Of a stretch of 6,698 nucleotides of DNA, positions 1-5,861 are shown piece by piece (position 1 is the stretch's first letter; each line of letters opens with the position of its first letter). This stretch comes from an uncultured Clostridia bacterium. Lineage in GTDB: Bacteria; Bacillota; Clostridia; Oscillospirales; Ruminococcaceae. Below the pieces are notes generated by a model. The model searched no databases, was not told the origin of the DNA, and saw only the letters and a list, made by a program, of their open reading frames with translations. The stretch lies in assembly GCA_945947715.1 (NCBI GenBank), contig CAMEYZ010000122.1, positions 1 through 6,698 on the forward strand, in the 5' to 3' direction. Position numbers and translations under genes: made by a program.

Positions 1-27
1 AGGGATCTTTTTAACTGCGCCCGTCAT
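1..27 (-). CDS. ylxR: YlxR/RnpM-family protein, first 9 codons only (runs off window start)
   Basis: An ATG at 27-25 overlaps the nusA stop codon as ATGA, and the reading frame is open to the window edge, giving MTGAVKKIP. The basic KKIP start resembles the N-terminus of YlxR proteins, which often begin with a lysine-rich stretch and then IPxRxC, and ylxR is the usual gene directly after nusA in Firmicutes. YlxR (RnpM in Bacillus) is a small RNA-binding protein reported to bind RNase P RNA. The overlap suggests translational coupling to nusA, since only a weak purine run precedes this ATG. The identification rests mostly on position in the operon, with only nine residues visible. Confidence 0.55.
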
Positions 28-1133
28 ATCTCTGCGTTCTCTTCCGCCTCAGCAGGAGCATCAGCGGGTTCTTCTTCGTTTTCTTCTGCAGGCGGTGCTA
101 TCTCAGGATTGATATCTATCTTATAGCCTGTAAGTCTTGCCGCCAGCTTTGCGTTCTGGCCCTTGTTTCCGATAGCCAGCGAAAGCTGATTGTTCGGAAC
201 AACTACGCGGCAGGTCTTTTCCTCGCCCTCGCCTATCTCAACCTTAAGCACCGATGCAGGAGCAAGTGCCTTAGCGATAAATACGGCAGGATCCTCGTCA
301 TATACTATAATATCAATTTTCTCACCGTTTAATTCATTAACGATGCTTGAAATTCTGGAGCGCTTAGGTCCGATGCATGCTCCCACGGGGTCCACGTTGG
401 GGTCCTTGGAGGAAACAGCTATCTTAGTTCTTGCGCCCGCCTCTCTGGAGATTGCGTTTATCTCCACTGTACCGTCGTATATCTCAGGTATCTCCAGCTC
501 GAAAAGACGCTTCACGAACTCCTTGTGAGTACGGGAAATCTTAACAGTAGGCTTCTTGTCGCGGTTAAAGATGCCCACAACATACACCTTGATAATATCT
601 CCAACATTCAGAGTCTCTCCGGGAATCATTTCATTCTTAAAGAAATATATCTCATTCTTGTCGATAAGTACGGTAGCATTTCCGGTATTGGGCTCGATAC
701 GGAGCACTGTTGCGGATACTATGTCGTTTTCCTTGCCCTCGAACTGAGCGATGAGCTTGTTCTTTTCAAACTCCTTGATATCGTGTCTGATAGACTGCTT
801 TGCGTTCTGTGCAGCAACCCGTCCGAAACGCGCGGTAGGCATCTTGTAGGGGATAACATCGCCCACCATGCAGTTAGGCTCAATAGTCCTTGCCTCGTCG
901 ATGTTTATCTCGTTGATGTAGGTAGGCTCGTCGTCCACGACGTTTCTCATAAAGATAACGTCAAAGACCCGTCTGTCGGGGTCCACATCAATTCTTGCGA
1001 ACTCCTCGCAGTCAGGATATTCTCTCTTGACAGCCTTAAGGACGCCCTGCTTTATCTTGTCGATAAGCATTTCCATGGGTATCCCGTTCTCCTGGGAAAG
1101 CATCTCCAATGATTCAAAAATCTCGTTATCCAT
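24..1133 (-). CDS. nusA: Transcription termination/antitermination protein NusA
   Basis: NusA binds RNA polymerase and nascent RNA, promoting pausing and intrinsic termination and taking part in antitermination. The 369-residue protein has the expected order: an N-terminal polymerase-binding domain (about 1-125, with the conserved GRVAAQNAKQSI at 104-115), an S1 RNA-binding domain (about 135-202), KH1 (about 228-283, SREAGARTKIAV and DPVGACIG) and KH2 (about 300-345, with an intact IGNKG loop at 321-325). It ends in an acidic tail (from about 349) and lacks the C-terminal acidic repeats of the E. coli protein, as is normal for Firmicutes. One oddity is that the KH1 GxxG loop reads GPKR (255-258), so the second glycine is lost. 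The ATG start is preceded by AGGAGG at 1145-1150. The gene lies 47 bases after rimP in one operon and overlaps the next gene by ATGA. Confidence 0.97.
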   Translation of the reverse strand: MDNEIFESLEMLSQENGIPMEMLIDKIKQGVLKAVKREYPDCEEFARIDVDPDRRVFDVIFMRNVVDDEPTYINEINIDEARTIEPNCMVGDVIPYKMPTARFGRVAAQNAKQSIRHDIKEFEKNKLIAQFEGKENDIVSATVLRIEPNTGNATVLIDKNEIYFFKNEMIPGETLNVGDIIKVYVVGIFNRDKKPTVKISRTHKEFVKRLFELEIPEIYDGTVEINAISREAGARTKIAVSSKDPNVDPVGACIGPKRSRISSIVNELNGEKIDIIVYDEDPAVFIAKALAPASVLKVEIGEGEEKTCRVVVPNNQLSLAIGNKGQNAKLAARLTGYKIDINPEIAPPAEENEEEPADAPAEAEENAEI

Positions 1134-1180
1134 TTTTTCTAATTCCTCCTGATAGTTTTTTCGTATGTGCAGATTCCTTG

Positions 1181-1684
1181 TTACTCATCTATATCATCGA
1201 ACAGGTCCTCGTCATCGCAGAGCTTGACGAAGGCTGTATCGGAAAGCTTCACCGTAACTGTTTCGTCCTGCTGATTCACGGCGGTCAGCTCATTTTTGTC
1301 CCTGTCGAAGGCGGTCATCACAGCGATGAACTCCTTAACGCCGTTCGTTTCCCTGATGTATCTTATTCTTATGGGGCAGTCGATGAACTCCTCGAAATGC
1401 TCAGGCCGGCGGAGGGTCCTCCCCAGTCCAGGCGAGCCCACCTCCAGGATATAGCTCTCGTCGATAGGGTCCTTTTCGTCAAGAGCCTTTGACAGCGGTC
1501 TTGACAGATTCTCGCAGTCGTCCATTGAGATACCGTCGGGACTGTCGATATACACCCTCAGATAATGGAGAGAGCCTTCCTTTTCAAAGACCACGTCCCA
1601 GATAGAAAGCCCCAGCTCATCGGCGATAGGCTTTGCAATTTCGTACACCTTAGCGGCGGTATTTCCGCCCTTTTTTCCGCTCAT
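1181..1684 (-). CDS. rimP: Ribosome maturation factor RimP
   Basis: RimP is a cytoplasmic assembly factor for the 30S ribosomal subunit. With the ATG start at 1684 the protein has 167 residues, slightly longer than the usual 150-160 because of a short basic N-terminus and an acidic tail (DDEDLFDDIDE). Family signatures visible are the N-terminal domain ending in YILEVGSPGLGRTLRRPEHF, close to the usual Y-x-LEVSSPGLDRPL with Asp replaced by Gly, and the C-terminal SH3-like part ending in VKLSDTAFVKL. The frame extends upstream to a TTG at 1702, but the ribosome site GGAGGT at 1691-1696 lies inside that extension and is well placed for the ATG. It is the first gene of the rimP-nusA-ylxR operon, the standard arrangement in Firmicutes. 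Confidence 0.95.
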   Translation of the reverse strand: MSGKKGGNTAAKVYEIAKPIADELGLSIWDVVFEKEGSLHYLRVYIDSPDGISMDDCENLSRPLSKALDEKDPIDESYILEVGSPGLGRTLRRPEHFEEFIDCPIRIRYIRETNGVKEFIAVMTAFDRDKNELTAVNQQDETVTVKLSDTAFVKLCDDEDLFDDIDE

Positions 1685-1690
1685 CGGCAA

Positions 1691-1696
1691 ACCTCC
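1691..1696 (-). promoter_or_regulatory. Ribosome binding site that fixes the rimP start
   Basis: GGAGGT on the minus strand lies six bases before the ATG at 1684. It rules out the upstream TTG at 1702 as the main start, because that codon would place the site inside the coding region. Confidence 0.85.
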
Positions 1697-1707
1697 AAAC
1701 AAACAAG

Positions 1708-1731
1708 AAAGACCGGATTGCTCCGATCTTT
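1708..1731 (-). promoter_or_regulatory. rimP-nusA leader hairpin with GNRA loop, possible attenuator
   Basis: On the minus strand the arm AAAGATCGGA (1731-1722) pairs with TCCGGTCTTT (1717-1708) around the tetraloop GCAA: ten pairs, one of them G-U. A broken U-rich run (TCTTGTTTGTTT, 1708-1697) follows and leads straight into the rimP ribosome site. A modest stem followed by an interrupted U-tract is the form of a weak, NusA-dependent terminator, and in Bacillus the matching operon is, as I recall, autoregulated by NusA-stimulated termination. That this hairpin serves that role is inference. It could instead only affect rimP translation or RNA stability. Confidence 0.5.
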
Positions 1732-1756
1732 TGACTAATATCTATGCTGTAATTAT

Positions 1757-1785
1757 AGTATAACACATTTTCTCATAAAATGCAA
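1757..1785 (-). promoter_or_regulatory. Proximal sigma-A-type promoter of rimP-nusA
   Basis: The minus strand has a -35 element TTGCAT (1785-1780), a 17-base spacer and a -10 element TATACT (1762-1757) preceded by the extended -10 dinucleotide TG. Transcription would start near 1750, leaving a leader of about 65 bases that contains the hairpin at 1731-1708. Confidence 0.7.
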
Positions 1786-1827
1786 GCTTTTTTTGAAAAA
1801 ATATTGACGATCGGGACATATTTGTGC

Positions 1828-1856
1828 ATTTTAACAAAAGTTTTTCGAGTTGACAA
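1828..1856 (-). promoter_or_regulatory. Distal candidate promoter of rimP-nusA
   Basis: The minus strand has TTGTCA (1856-1851), a 17-base spacer and TAAAAT (1833-1828) with an upstream TG. It points the same way as the promoter at 1757-1785 and would add about 70 bases to the leader. The region is AT-rich, so chance matches are easier here. Confidence 0.45.
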
Positions 1857-1942
1857 TTAAAAGTAATGATTGAGATTTTTTACATCAGCTGTATTGCTGC
1901 TCCCATATCTATTAATCATCGAATAATGTTCGCTGTAAGCTG

Positions 1943-3025
1943 TCAGCTGCATATCTCTCCGCCGCCCACAACAACATTACCGTCATAGAAAACGCATGCC
2001 TGTCCCGGAGCTGCTGCCCGGACCGGCTCATCGAAGACTATCTTCATTCTGCTGTCCGATTCGGGGTATATCAGCGCAGACTGCTCTTTTGCGGAATATC
2101 TTGTCTTAGCTGTCACCTTCATTGGCTCTGTGACCTCGGACACGGAAATCAGATTCACGTCCCGCAGCATAAGCTCTGTTTTCATAAGCTCCTCCGAGCT
2201 GCCCAGCGTCACCGTATTATCGCGGACATTTTTTTCGGTGACGAATACAGGTCTCCCGAAGGTCACACCCAGCCCGCGGCGCTGTCCTATGGTGTAGTTG
2301 ATGATGCCGCTGTGAGTGCCGATGACTTTTCCCTCACTGTCGATGAAATTTCCCGTTTTCGGGGCATATCCTGTGAATCGTCCGATAAAATCCGCATAAT
2401 TTCCGTCAGGGACAAAGCATATATCCTGACTGTCGGGCTTATGGGAATTGACAAGCCCGTATTCCTCAGCAAGCTCGCGGACATGAGCCTTGTCCGTGCC
2501 AAACAGCGGAAACAGCGTATGGGCAAGCTGCTCCTGAGTGAGGGTATACAGCACATAGGTCTGGTCCTTTCTGCGGTCTGCGGGCCTCATAAGAAGATAT
2601 CTCCCCCGTTCAGGGTCAAATCTCACATCGGCGTAATGTCCCGTGGCGATATAGTCAAAGCCCAGCAGCTGTGCCCTTTTCATCATAATATCGAATTTCA
2701 GATGCTTATTGCATAAAACGCAGGGATTTGGAGTCTCGCCGCCTATATAGCTTTCCGCAAAGGGAGCCATAACCATTTTCCGAAACTCGGCGGTATAGTT
2801 GAAGGTATAGTGCTCGATGCCTATCCTCCTGCATACGCTTTTGGCGTCGTCCACGTCGCTTAAGGAGCAGCAGCCGCCCTCTTCGGGAAAATCCTCTCCC
2901 AGATCCTCATTGGTATACAGCCGCATGGTACAGCCGCTGACGTCATATCCGCGGTTTTTCAGGATAAGTGCCGCCGCAGAGCTGTCCACTCCGCCGCTCA
3001 TGCCCACAAGGACTTTTTTGCTCAT
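1943..3025 (-). CDS. mnmA: tRNA-specific 2-thiouridylase MnmA
   Basis: MnmA uses ATP and a relayed persulfide sulfur to make 2-thiouridine at wobble position 34 of tRNA for Lys, Glu and Gln. The 360-residue protein has the usual family length. The PP-loop ATP motif SGGVDSS is at 10-16. The nucleophilic and persulfide-carrying cysteines are C102 in NPCVLCN and C203 in DSQDICFVPDG, matching the E. coli C102/C199 pair. ATGHYAD (127-133) and DQTYVLY (154-160) are further family blocks, and IGQRRGLG marks the central domain. The ATG is preceded by AGGAGC. The sulfur-donating cysteine desulfurase gene often found beside mnmA is not in the window. No clear terminator follows the gene, so some read-through toward rimP is possible. 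Confidence 0.97.
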   Translation of the reverse strand: MSKKVLVGMSGGVDSSAAALILKNRGYDVSGCTMRLYTNEDLGEDFPEEGGCCSLSDVDDAKSVCRRIGIEHYTFNYTAEFRKMVMAPFAESYIGGETPNPCVLCNKHLKFDIMMKRAQLLGFDYIATGHYADVRFDPERGRYLLMRPADRRKDQTYVLYTLTQEQLAHTLFPLFGTDKAHVRELAEEYGLVNSHKPDSQDICFVPDGNYADFIGRFTGYAPKTGNFIDSEGKVIGTHSGIINYTIGQRRGLGVTFGRPVFVTEKNVRDNTVTLGSSEELMKTELMLRDVNLISVSEVTEPMKVTAKTRYSAKEQSALIYPESDSRMKIVFDEPVRAAAPGQACVFYDGNVVVGGGEICS

Positions 3026-3043
3026 ATTATCGCTCCTTTTCAG

Positions 3044-3081
3044 AAAATCGTAAAAATCCGTCTTACCGAAGCAAGACGGAT
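3044..3081 (-). terminator. Intrinsic terminator of the oadG-oadB unit
   Basis: On the minus strand ATCCGTCTTGC (3081-3071) pairs with GTAAGACGGAT (3066-3056) around the very stable loop UUCG closed by C-G: 11 pairs including one G-U. TTTTACGATTTT follows (3055-3044). It lies 19 bases after the oadB stop and only 18 bases of DNA separate its distal U-run from the mnmA start codon. Confidence 0.9.
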
Positions 3082-3100
3082 CAAAGTCAAATGTTGAAGC

Positions 3101-4291
3101 TTAGTGAGGTATGATGCTCAGCAGAACACCTGCCGCAACAGCCGAGCCGATAACGCCTGCAACGTTGGGTCCCATAGCGTTCATAAGCAGGAAGTTTGTG
3201 GGGTCATACTCAGCGCCCACCTTCTGGGAGATACGTGCAGCCATAGGCACCGCAGATACACCTGCAGAACCGATAAGGGGATTTACCTTGCCCTTTGTGA
3301 CAACGTACATGATCTTACCGAAGAGCACGCCACATGCAGTTCCGAGGCAGAATGCAACTACGCCGAGAAGGATCACCTTTAAGAAAGCCATGCTGATTAC
3401 CTTGTCGGCTGTGGTGGTAGCACCTACGGAAACACCGAGAAGGATAGTTATAATGTTCATAAGCTCGTTCTGAGCAGTCTTTACCAGTCTCTCACAGACA
3501 CCGCTCTCCTTAAGTAGATTGCCCAGCATAAGCATGCCGACCAGTGTGGTAGCATCGGGAACGAGAAGCGCGATGACGATAGTTACGAGAATGGGGAAGA
3601 TTATCTTTTCCGTCTTGGAAACGGGACGAAGAGAATCCATTCTTACAAGGCGTTCCTTCTGAGTGGTGAGCGCCTTCATGATAGGCGGCTGGATAACAGG
3701 AACCAGCGCCATGTAGGTATACGCAGCAAGTGCGATTGTACCTGTATCAACGGAGAAGCCTCCGCCGTTTAACAGCTGGCTGGACACGAAGATAGATGTA
3801 GGACCGTCCGCACCACCGATGATAGCGATAGAACCTGCCTCACGGTCAGAGAAGCCCAGAAGAGCAGCTCCTACGAAGGTGAAGAAGATACCGCCCTGTG
3901 CAGCAGCTCCCAGCAGGAAGCTCTTGGGGTTTGCGATAAGGGGAGCAAAGTCTGTCATACAGCCGATGCCGAGGAATATCAGCGGCGGGAATATCTCAAA
4001 CTTGACGCCTATGTAAAATACGTCCAATAGTCCGCCCTTTTTGAATATGTCACCGAGGGCGATATCGGTACCCTCGAAAAGCTCGGGATGATACAGATTA
4101 GAATTCGGAAGGTTTGTCAGCAGCATACCGAATGCTATCGGCAGGAGCAGAAGGGGTTCAAACTGTTTCTTGATTGCAAGATACATAAACACAAAGGAAA
4201 TAAGGATCATTACTCCCTGCTGCCATGTAAGATTTGCAAGACCTGACTCTTCAGCCAGCGTACCCAATGTTTCTAAAAAATACTCTAACAT
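3101..4291 (-). CDS. Sodium-translocating decarboxylase beta subunit (OadB/GcdB/MmdB family)
   Basis: This family is the multi-pass membrane subunit of biotin-dependent decarboxylases (oxaloacetate, glutaconyl-CoA, methylmalonyl-CoA, malonate). It decarboxylates carboxybiotin and couples this to sodium export. The 396-residue protein falls within the family range (about 370-430) and is strongly hydrophobic throughout. Signatures include GGADGPTSIF at 159-168, with Asp162 in the position of the essential Asp of Klebsiella OadB, GNLLKESG at 257-264, VNPLIGSAGVSAVPMAARIS in the C-terminal third, and MNAMGPNVAGVIGSA near the end. The start is ATG with AAAGGA upstream. It lies 35 bases after the gamma-like gene and is closed by the terminator at 3044-3081. 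The substrate cannot be told from this subunit, since it depends on the alpha subunit, which is absent here, so no symbol is assigned. Confidence 0.95.
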   Translation of the reverse strand: MLEYFLETLGTLAEESGLANLTWQQGVMILISFVFMYLAIKKQFEPLLLLPIAFGMLLTNLPNSNLYHPELFEGTDIALGDIFKKGGLLDVFYIGVKFEIFPPLIFLGIGCMTDFAPLIANPKSFLLGAAAQGGIFFTFVGAALLGFSDREAGSIAIIGGADGPTSIFVSSQLLNGGGFSVDTGTIALAAYTYMALVPVIQPPIMKALTTQKERLVRMDSLRPVSKTEKIIFPILVTIVIALLVPDATTLVGMLMLGNLLKESGVCERLVKTAQNELMNIITILLGVSVGATTTADKVISMAFLKVILLGVVAFCLGTACGVLFGKIMYVVTKGKVNPLIGSAGVSAVPMAARISQKVGAEYDPTNFLLMNAMGPNVAGVIGSAVAAGVLLSIIPH

Positions 4292-4326
4292 CTATAGATT
4301 TCCTTTCTCTCAGTTTTCCTGCAAAA

Positions 4327-4701
4327 TCAGAATGGTCTTGTGTTTTCGGCAGCGCCTGCATTGCCCCATACACCTCTGCGGGAGCCTGAGCTACGCTTTA
4401 TGCCTGTAAGCTTAAAGGTCTTTCCCGATTCTGCGCCCATTGCCGCCACAGCAGCTGCGATAACAGCCACCACCTCGTCGCTGATACCGTCCTCAACAAC
4501 GGGAGCAGGCGTAGGAGCAGGCGCAACAGGTGCAGCCTTAAGCTCTTCCTTAGGTGCGGGAGCCTTTTTCTTTGCTCCGTTCACTGCTTTAAAGACCTTA
4601 TCCATGAGCCATACGAACAGGATCAGAAGAACCAGTGCAAGGAATACGATAGATAATCCGGAAAGAACGACCGAACCTACATATGTTCCGTCCATCTGCA
4701 T
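4327..4701 (-). CDS. OadG-family gamma subunit of a sodium-pumping decarboxylase
   Basis: OadG-type gamma subunits are small membrane-anchored proteins that hold the decarboxylase complex together. From the ATG at 4701 the protein has 124 residues: one transmembrane helix (about 8-32), a basic stop (KAVNGAKKK), an Ala/Pro-rich linker (47-69), then a short soluble segment ISDEVVAVIAAAVAAMG and the ending W-GNAGAAENTRPF, typical of clostridial OadG proteins. There is no MKM biotin-attachment motif, so it is not a biotin carrier of the GcdC/MmdC type despite the similar linker. A TTG at 4758 in the same frame would add 19 residues but lacks a ribosome site, whereas AGGAG at 4713-4717 serves the ATG, with another ATG two codons later. 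It is the first gene of a unit with the beta subunit downstream. Confidence 0.88.
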   Translation of the reverse strand: MQMDGTYVGSVVLSGLSIVFLALVLLILFVWLMDKVFKAVNGAKKKAPAPKEELKAAPVAPAPTPAPVVEDGISDEVVAVIAAAVAAMGAESGKTFKLTGIKRSSGSRRGVWGNAGAAENTRPF

Positions 4702-4712
4702 ATTATTTACAA

Positions 4713-4717
4713 CTCCT
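4713..4717 (-). promoter_or_regulatory. Ribosome binding site that fixes the oadG start
   Basis: AGGAG on the minus strand lies 11 bases before the ATG at 4701. The spacing is slightly long, but the site lies inside the longer TTG-initiated frame, which argues for the ATG. Confidence 0.7.
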
Positions 4718-4781
4718 TTTACATAATTTGTATATTTTCTGCGTAATATGAAAAACAATTCAAATTACACCATTCTATAAT

Positions 4782-4810
4782 ATTATACCTCATTTTTCAA
4801 GAAATTGCAA
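4782..4810 (-). promoter_or_regulatory. Sigma-A-type promoter of the oadG-oadB unit
   Basis: The minus strand has TTGCAA (4810-4805), a 17-base spacer and a consensus TATAAT (4787-4782). Transcription would start near 4775, giving an untranslated leader of about 75 bases before the ATG at 4701. This start also lies downstream of the TATAAT but upstream of the alternative TTG codon by only about 17 bases. Confidence 0.75.
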
Positions 4811-4945
4811 TAACTATTCGGAATTTATTTTGACAATTTATAAAATATATTTTGAAATTTATATTAACACACGCCGTGAACATCGAGACTGCGGCAGCAC
4901 CTCTGACATTAACAGATTATTCACACATATGAGGTGAAAGTATTG

Positions 4946-4951
4946 TATAAT
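4946..4951 (+). promoter_or_regulatory. Possible -10 box for mscS
   Basis: A consensus TATAAT lies 39 bases before the mscS ATG, but I see no acceptable -35 hexamer 16-18 bases upstream, nor a correctly spaced extended -10 TG. The rest of the 289-base divergent gap between oadG and mscS is AT-rich around 4820-4866 and otherwise shows no gene. Confidence 0.35.
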
Positions 4952-4978
4952 ATTTCTGACCAAAGCATCACATATCAC

Positions 4979-4985
4979 AGGAGGT
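4979..4985 (+). promoter_or_regulatory. Ribosome binding site that fixes the mscS start
   Basis: AGGAGGT lies five bases before the ATG at 4991. A GTG at 4934 opens the same frame 19 codons earlier, but the site lies within that stretch and the added residues do not resemble an MscS N-terminus. Confidence 0.85.
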
Positions 4986-4990
4986 ATATC

Positions 4991-5806
4991 ATGGAAGACA
5001 ATATCACACTAATTGAAAAGCTTCTGGACAAGCTCGTTGACTATCTGCCCACTTTAGGCTCAGCAGCGCTGCTTCTGCTCATCGGACTTATCGTCAAGAA
5101 GATTGTGCTGTCCATTCTAAACAAGGGGCTGGAAAGAAGCCGACTCGACAAGACCATTCACGGCTTTGTCAGGTCTGCGACGGATATCCTTATCACTATA
5201 CTTATCATTATAATAGTGCTCTCCACGATGGGCATTCCCATGACGTCTATAATCGCCGTGCTCAGCACCGCAGGACTTGCTATCGGCCTTGCCCTCCAGA
5301 ACAGCCTTTCAAACGTGGCGGGGGGATTCATCATTCTCTTCTCCCACCCCTTCAAAGCAGGAGACTATATTTCCGCAGCAGGCGTGGAGGGAACTGTTGA
5401 GGAGATCACTGTCATCAACACTAAGATAACCACCATTGACAACAAGGCGGTATATATTCCTAACGGCACCCTTGCGGGAGCCACTGTCACAAATTACACC
5501 GGAGAAGGGCTCCGCCGTGTGGACCTGACCTTTTCCGTTTCCTACGAGGACGACTCGCAGAAAGCAGTCGCAGTTATCGCGGAGGTTTGCAAAAATCATC
5601 CGAAGATACTTTCAGACCCTGCGCCCTTTGTCAGAGTCATCGCCCTGGGCTCAAGCTCCGTTGATATAGTGTCCCGCAGCTGGGTAAGCTCCGCCGACTA
5701 TTGGGACGTATACTTTGACCTCGTGGAGCAGGTGAAAGCTGCCCTTGACGAAAACCACATCACCATACCTTATAACCACATTAACGTCCACAGCATCAAG
5801 GACTGA
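4991..5806 (+). CDS. mscS: Small-conductance mechanosensitive channel, MscS family
   Basis: MscS channels open under membrane tension and release solutes after hypo-osmotic shock. The protein (271 residues, close to the 286 of E. coli MscS) has the minimal three-helix architecture: TM1 about 22-42, TM2 about 62-82, and pore helix TM3 about 84-118 containing IAVLSTAGLAIGLALQNSLSN. The cytoplasmic beta domain starts at HPFKAGDYI and contains GVEGTVEEI and IPNGTL. The alpha/beta domain ends at IPYNHINV. By alignment to E. coli, the pore leucines L105 and L109 are kept (L96, L100), the hinge residue G113 is Asn (N104), and G121 is kept (G112). It appears to be a single-gene unit, divergent from the decarboxylase genes and ended by the hairpin at 5835-5861. 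Confidence 0.94.
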   Translation: MEDNITLIEKLLDKLVDYLPTLGSAALLLLIGLIVKKIVLSILNKGLERSRLDKTIHGFVRSATDILITILIIIIVLSTMGIPMTSIIAVLSTAGLAIGLALQNSLSNVAGGFIILFSHPFKAGDYISAAGVEGTVEEITVINTKITTIDNKAVYIPNGTLAGATVTNYTGEGLRRVDLTFSVSYEDDSQKAVAVIAEVCKNHPKILSDPAPFVRVIALGSSSVDIVSRSWVSSADYWDVYFDLVEQVKAALDENHITIPYNHINVHSIKD

Positions 5807-5811
5807 TTGAA

Positions 5812-5820
5812 TTAGCACTC
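5812..5820 (+). promoter_or_regulatory. Extra CIRCE half-site
   Basis: TTAGCACTC, an exact copy of the left arm of the CIRCE element, lies 23 bases upstream of the full element's left arm, in the same orientation and six bases after the mscS stop codon. No matching right arm sits at the usual nine-base spacing. It could strengthen HrcA binding or be a remnant of a second operator. Confidence 0.6.
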
Positions 5821-5834
5821 TATATCATCATCTG

Positions 5835-5861
5835 TTAGCACTCTTCATGCAAGAGTGCTAA
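5835..5861 (+). promoter_or_regulatory. CIRCE operator (HrcA binding site)
   Basis: TTAGCACTC (5835-5843), a nine-base spacer and GAGTGCTAA (5853-5861) match the CIRCE consensus exactly. HrcA binds this element and represses class I heat-shock operons such as groESL and hrcA-grpE-dnaK in Firmicutes. Here it lies upstream of two hsp20 genes, so they are probably in the HrcA regulon. It is 155 bases before the first hsp20 ATG, further than is usual. Confidence 0.93.

Noticed and set aside
525..1112. Long plus-strand open frame (195 codons) opposite nusA
   Set aside because: It is antisense to a clear nusA, has no family resemblance and no convincing ribosome site, and several overlapping frames exist in the same stretch.
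1685..1702. Upstream TTG start extending rimP by six codons
   Set aside because: The strong GGAGGT site lies inside this extension and serves the ATG at 1684.
1850..1878. Plus-strand promoter at TTGACA 1850-1855
   Set aside because: No acceptable -10 at proper spacing, and the transcript would only run antisense into mnmA.
1860..1942. Intrinsic terminator after mnmA
   Set aside because: Only short stems (four to five pairs, such as CAGC/GCTG) are present, followed by A-rich rather than U-rich sequence on the minus strand.
4702..4758. Upstream TTG start extending oadG by 19 codons
   Set aside because: There is no ribosome site before it, it adds basic residues atypical of OadG, and an AGGAG site precedes the internal ATG.
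4830..4858. Plus-strand promoter for mscS using TTGACA at 4830-4835
   Set aside because: At 16-18 bases spacing the -10 position reads TTGAAA/TGAAAT, a poor match, and the nearest TATATT is 24 bases away.
4934..4990. Upstream GTG start extending mscS by 19 codons
   Set aside because: The AGGAGGT site at 4979-4985 clearly serves the ATG at 4991; the extension has no MscS-like residues and contains the TATAAT box.
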